Source: Planctomycetota bacterium | GTDB lineage: Bacteria; Planctomycetota; Phycisphaerae; UBA1845; PWPN01 | DNA length: 19,226 bases | Assembly (NCBI GenBank): GCA_020346805.1 | Contig: CP070790.1 | Coordinates: 4,082,410 to 4,101,635, forward strand | Reading direction: 5' to 3' | Part shown: piece by piece, positions 16,157 to 19,226 of the stretch | How the letters are laid out: every line of letters begins with the position of its first letter | Position numbering within the stretch: position 1 is the first letter of the stretch | Translations under genes and position numbers: made by a program | The notes under the pieces: model-generated | Told to the model about the DNA's origin: nothing | Database searches by the model: none | What the model saw: only the letters and a program-made list of their open reading frames with translations

Positions 16157-16206
16157 ATCCGCATATTTCACGGATCTTACCGCCCGGCGGATGCTTTTTC
16201 CGCTCG
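16157..16206 (+). repeat. Intergenic structured repeat, copy 2
   Basis: Second copy of the unit at 6202-6251, sitting between the convergent ends of atpC and the dockerin-tailed gene. Its first hairpin is ATCCG..CGGAT, where copy 1 has GCCCG..CGGGT, so one C-G pair is exchanged for T-A; the second hairpin is GGCGGA-TGCTTTT-TCCGCT with one G.T wobble. Both copies lie directly downstream of a plus-strand operon end, suggesting a role in 3' end formation or mRNA stability. Confidence 0.7.
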
Positions 16207-16239
16207 TCGAACACTTCAACCAAACCGTTATGAAGTTTA

Positions 16240-17817
16240 TTAATCCGCGCAGTGGGGATCTGCGGCATTGTTTTGACCGCTGATGCAAACCTGGAAGATC
16301 CCAAAATCGGATTGGTCCACGTCATTATCATCGTCGAAATCTTTATCTTCACAACCGGGACTTAATGGGATTGACGGACCCGATCCACAGGTCTTAAAAA
16401 GATCAAAATCGTCCATATCCACGTCGCCGTCGCGGTCGAAATCAGCGGGAGCGGGCGGATAAAGTAGAGGAGAGATTTCCAGAGGCGTCTGGGCCTGGGA
16501 ATGACGGAGCTGGGCGGTTCCCACGTTCTGGTTCGGCGGTTCGTAATAAACGGTTCGACGAACGTTTAAGATATTAAATGGGATTTGTTGTGGATCTGTG
16601 TTGGGAATGGAATGGTCTATCCATAAACCGCTGGTGGCATATTCGTGTATATCGCCGGTACATTGAGTAACCGAGGGAGATTCGTCGTCCGAATAGTACG
16701 AGGTATAGGTAAAGGGATCGATATCCGTGTACCTCGAATGTGAGATAATGGCCGTACCCTGGGCGCCACTGACCATCTCCCAAACGATAGGACCGCCGAC
16801 CACGGTATCCGGTAGGCCGTCTACCGGAACTCCCGCAAGATTGAGATCGTTATAATAAGTCATTCCTATGGCATTGGAGCTGTAATCGTATACATCCATT
16901 ACGCCGGAAATGGCATGTACTCGTAAGAATGTGGTAATTTCCTGTCTTTGTTCGTAGAAGATGTGCTCCCGTTGGGTAAGGGGTCCGCTGTTGGCTCCCA
17001 TATAGGAGCGAATGGCCCGTACCGGTCCATCTTTGTTGGTGAAGAATGCCCCTTCGCCAGCGGAGAAAGTGTTTTCTGTGCGCACGCAGTTACCTGGGGC
17101 GAACATGTTTTTGTGTCGATCCAGGATATCCATGCCGGTTGCCCCACCAGCGTATATATTGAGTTCATCACGGATCCAGCGGTCGGAAAAGTGGGTGCGA
17201 TAGTGAGTCGATATGGCGACGCTGTCTTCGGGATTTGGCCCCGTCATTATTTTGTAGTCGGGAATGTAGTCGCCGGCCAGCAGATTAAAGGTGTAGGTTA
17301 TGTAGTCCTGTCCGGCGTCGGGAGATAAGGCTCCATCGGTTTGAAATAGATATAAGTAGCCCCGCCCACCATCTAATGGATCGACAATGGTTATTTCAAC
17401 GCCGCTGTCCATTATGGTGCCTGTCGGCAAGGGAGCTTGTGCGGCGGCTTGATCACCGGCATCTTTGGCCATAATGACTAGTTCGTCGTCGGCATCGAAG
17501 GCCGGATTATCATCCAGCCCGGTGTAGGTGTTTGGATCTATATAGGCCGTCGTACCCAGACCTGCGGGAAGCAGGGTTGTATTATATACCACTCGGTATT
17601 CCACGAATTTTCTTTCGTCAATCTGTACCGGTATCTGCTGCCAACTGCCCTGGTAACGAAAGGCCACTATCTCATCAACCGGCAGGCTGATGAGTGATGT
17701 AATGCTTGACCCTATAATAACAACCGGGTCTCGGTCGCGATTTAGATTCGCAGTTTGGGCGGATAGATTTGTGATTGCACTGGCGACGACTAGGATCGAG
17801 ATGCCTGTGGAATGCAT
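16240..17817 (-). CDS. Secreted protein of unknown function with dockerin-like C-terminal repeats
   Basis: Residues 1-22 form a Sec signal peptide (ISILVVASAITNLSAQ). The long middle part, about 430 residues, is rich in Asp, Tyr, Thr and Gly, beta-rich in appearance, and resembles no family I recognise. The last 65 residues hold two calcium-loop repeats, FDRDGDVDMDDFDLFKTC and FDDDNDVDQSDFGIFQVC, each ending in a cysteine. This is the dockerin type I-like tail widespread on exported planctomycete proteins, presumably for cell-surface or complex attachment. Start at 17817 (525 residues) is preferred because GGAGG lies nine bases upstream; the ATG at 17826 abuts that site. A UUCG-capped hairpin lies in its leader. 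Role in the window is unclear; it is divergent from the VWA gene. Confidence 0.75.
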   Translation of the reverse strand: MHSTGISILVVASAITNLSAQTANLNRDRDPVVIIGSSITSLISLPVDEIVAFRYQGSWQQIPVQIDERKFVEYRVVYNTTLLPAGLGTTAYIDPNTYTGLDDNPAFDADDELVIMAKDAGDQAAAQAPLPTGTIMDSGVEITIVDPLDGGRGYLYLFQTDGALSPDAGQDYITYTFNLLAGDYIPDYKIMTGPNPEDSVAISTHYRTHFSDRWIRDELNIYAGGATGMDILDRHKNMFAPGNCVRTENTFSAGEGAFFTNKDGPVRAIRSYMGANSGPLTQREHIFYEQRQEITTFLRVHAISGVMDVYDYSSNAIGMTYYNDLNLAGVPVDGLPDTVVGGPIVWEMVSGAQGTAIISHSRYTDIDPFTYTSYYSDDESPSVTQCTGDIHEYATSGLWIDHSIPNTDPQQIPFNILNVRRTVYYEPPNQNVGTAQLRHSQAQTPLEISPLLYPPAPADFDRDGDVDMDDFDLFKTCGSGPSIPLSPGCEDKDFDDDNDVDQSDFGIFQVCISGQNNAADPHCAD

Positions 17818-17862
17818 ACTTCTCATCCTCCAATCACCTTATCATCCGGTCCATATGCTTTT

Positions 17863-17876
17863 GATGCCGAAGCATC
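17863..17876 (-). promoter_or_regulatory. UUCG tetraloop hairpin in the leader of the dockerin-tailed gene
   Basis: On the minus strand GATGC-TTCG-GCATC forms a 5-bp stem closed by C-G around UUCG, an exceptionally stable RNA tetraloop. It lies about 46 bases before the chosen start codon, so it would be in the 5' leader and may stabilise the mRNA or affect initiation. Confidence 0.45.
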
Positions 17877-18165
17877 TGATATGTGCTGGAACAATGCTTT
17901 TTTGCTTATGTATAGTATATCATCTTGTTAAGTTGAATACATGGCTGACCTTTACTTGACTACGCTGCATAATGATCTCCGTATTTATGTAAAATGCATG
18001 ATAATAATGTATTGCAATGGGATTTTGGCCACCGGATCCGTTGAGCCGGCGGGATTTTGATAATTCTTGACATATCGCACCGTTCGAGTGCAAGTAGACA
18101 TTGGGCGATCCGGGAGAAAATCCTCGTATAATACGTATCCGATTTAACACATGCGCGACCAACCC

Positions 18166-18198
18166 GAGATAAATTCTTAAAAGAAAAGAATTTATCTC
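18166..18198. repeat. Perfect 13-bp AT-rich inverted repeat
   Basis: GAGATAAATTCTT (18166-18178) and AAGAATTTATCTC (18186-18198) are exact reverse complements around a 7-base A-rich centre. No T-tract follows on either strand, so it is not a normal intrinsic terminator. It may be an operator or RNA hairpin. Confidence 0.7.
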
Positions 18199-18343
18199 AC
18201 CAAAAGCGCATAACAAAATACACCCCATGGGGTATAATTTGGATTTGTGCGTTTGCCTGCCCCTAAATGGAGCTTATTTGTCATATAGGACTTCCCCTAT
18301 GGGCAACGTGTGGTCGAGATTCCAGGAATATAGGTCAAAATCC

Positions 18344-18438
18344 AGGTGCCTCCCGGACCGGTGGCGAAAAGCCCAAAATGGGGTAAAAGAGCGGGAAATG
18401 TAAAATTTCAGTTGAATTTGAGGGAGATTATGGCACCT
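18344..18438 (+). ncRNA. Candidate structured leader or small RNA
   Basis: AGGTGCC-TCCC (18344-18354) can pair with GGGA (18422-18425) and GGCACCT (18432-18438), an 11-bp helix with a 6-base bulge GATTAT. Within it are smaller hairpins such as GGC-GAAAA-GCC (18363-18373) and AAATT..AATTT. It lies about 470 bases before the VWA gene. It matches no RNA family I know. Confidence 0.3.
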
Positions 18439-18911
18439 CATGGTATCTCCTGGTGGAATTGCCGGAAGGCTTTATCTAAATCGGATATTTCCAGTATTTG
18501 TACTTTAGATCATCGCAAATTTCGCTATACTATAATATAGGTAAGGTATTGTTGTATTTTGGCAAAGGTTCGCACAACACATCTGAGTCAGGAGGGGAAA
18601 ATAAGAGCCCCAAAGGATTCTGGAGAGTATGTATAGTTGACAGGGGTTTGATTTTGGCGCGCGGGCATGCTTGAGTTTCAGTAATATTGCCGGAGGTGGT
18701 GGAAGAATGTCGGTCATGTATTTACGGTTTTTGTTTTTATGTGTTTAGTGTAGCTATGCTGCTCAAAGGTGAAATGATGAACCTTATGTTTTATGCTGGA
18801 ATTATGGAGGCTAGTAAGGTTTTGCTCAAAATACATAATGATACAGGCTTAGTCGGACTCATTGGATTTCGATCGATAGGATAGAAGTATAAAAATATCA
18901 GAGTTGGACGG

Positions 18912-19226
18912 ATGACGAAAACGTCATATAAATACGCTCGGATAATAATTACTTTTTTTGTTCTGGCTATTTTGGTGATGACGGAAGTAGCCTTTAATGG
19001 GGAATGTCCGGAAGTTTGTGAGCCGGTTGGCCCGACCGGCAGTGAGACCACCGATATCATCTTTGTTGTCGATGGTTCGGGAAGCATTGATGAGGTATTT
19101 AATTTGCAGAGACAGGGGATATGGGACGCGGTTTGCGGCCCGAACAGTGTGGTTCCGAGTGATGGTTCGGCCGCCATAGCCGTGATTCAATTCTCATCGG
19201 TACAAGAAACATGTGTTGAAATACCA
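18912..19226 (+). CDS. Secreted von Willebrand factor type A domain protein, 3'-truncated by window edge
   Basis: The frame is open from ATG 18912 to the last base, 105 codons, with no stop. Residues 10-28 are a hydrophobic signal sequence (RIIITFFVLAILVMTEVAF). After a short cysteine-containing linker (ECPEVCEPVGP) comes TTDIIFVVDGSGSIDE, the start of a VWA domain with the D54-x-S56-x-S58 metal-ion-dependent adhesion site, and later AIAVIQFSS, the second strand region of the fold. VWA domains bind proteins through a divalent metal, so this is probably an exported binding or surface protein. The start has only TTGGACGG upstream, weak but adjacent. The unseen C-terminus may carry further domains such as the dockerin-like tail of its neighbour. 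Confidence 0.8.
   Translation, partial: MTKTSYKYARIIITFFVLAILVMTEVAFNGECPEVCEPVGPTGSETTDIIFVVDGSGSIDEVFNLQRQGIWDAVCGPNSVVPSDGSAAIAVIQFSSVQETCVEIP

Larger units (their letters stand above)
17818..18911. other. Long intergenic region rich in inverted repeats
   Basis: No convincing gene in about 1.1 kb. Three perfect TATAAT hexamers occur on the plus strand (18127-18132, 18233-18238, 18531-18536), none with a good -35 at the usual distance. The region holds a perfect 13-bp inverted repeat (18166-18198), a run of CCC..GGG motifs (18223-18383) and a possible structured RNA (18344-18438). A short frame at 18687-18884 would need a TTG start and has no recognisable features, so I do not call it. Confidence 0.5.

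Noticed and set aside
18687..18884. Short plus-strand frame of 65 codons
   Set aside because: It needs a TTG start, has no ribosome-binding site and shows no recognisable protein features.

Overview
The window looks like a chromosomal segment from a planctomycete, probably of the Phycisphaerae type. This is an inference from three things. The secreted protein near the right end finishes in the Asp-rich dockerin-like tail (DGDVD..DF..F..C) common in that group. A Gfo/Idh/MocA oxidoreductase carries a Tat export signal. The ATP synthase c subunit carries a cleavable-looking signal peptide. Heptose/LPS genes indicate a Gram-negative style envelope.

Left part (1-4279, minus strand): a potassium-uptake pair, trkA then trkH, separated by 12 bases; trkH runs off the left edge. 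Next comes a Tat-exported Gfo/Idh/MocA oxidoreductase that ends in an intrinsic terminator. Middle left (4468-6138, plus): a glycosyltransferase family 9 heptosyltransferase and a stand-alone ADP-heptose synthase nucleotidyltransferase domain (HldC/RfaE2 type), i.e. synthesis of the heptose donor beside its transfer. A gap of about 850 bases follows. It holds a 50-base structured repeat whose second copy lies after atpC, and a pair of 20-base inverted arms 258 bases apart.

Middle (6990-7724): a CarH-like helical plus cobalamin-binding-fold protein that lacks the cobalamin-ligating histidine and ends in a Lys/Arg octet. It is followed by an 18-bp hairpin whose G.U pairs only work as plus-strand RNA. 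Then comes a complete F-type ATP synthase operon (8142-16143, plus): atpZ-like, atpI-like, atpB, atpE, atpF, atpH, atpA, atpG, atpD, atpC. Points of interest are the signal peptide and altered glycine motif of the c subunit, an insertion of about 36 residues in the alpha subunit, and foldable intercistronic gaps around atpE and before atpC.

Right part: a secreted protein of unknown function with a dockerin-like tail (16240-17817, minus), a gap of about 1.1 kb rich in inverted repeats, and at the right edge the start of a secreted von Willebrand factor A protein (18912 onward, plus). Two genes at the edges (trkH and the VWA protein) are truncated by the window, not by mutation. I saw no rRNA, tRNA, CRISPR array, insertion sequence or phage gene. 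The best leads for something undescribed are the covarying intergenic repeat, the histidine-less B12-fold protein beside the ATP synthase operon, and the possible structured RNA at 18344-18438.
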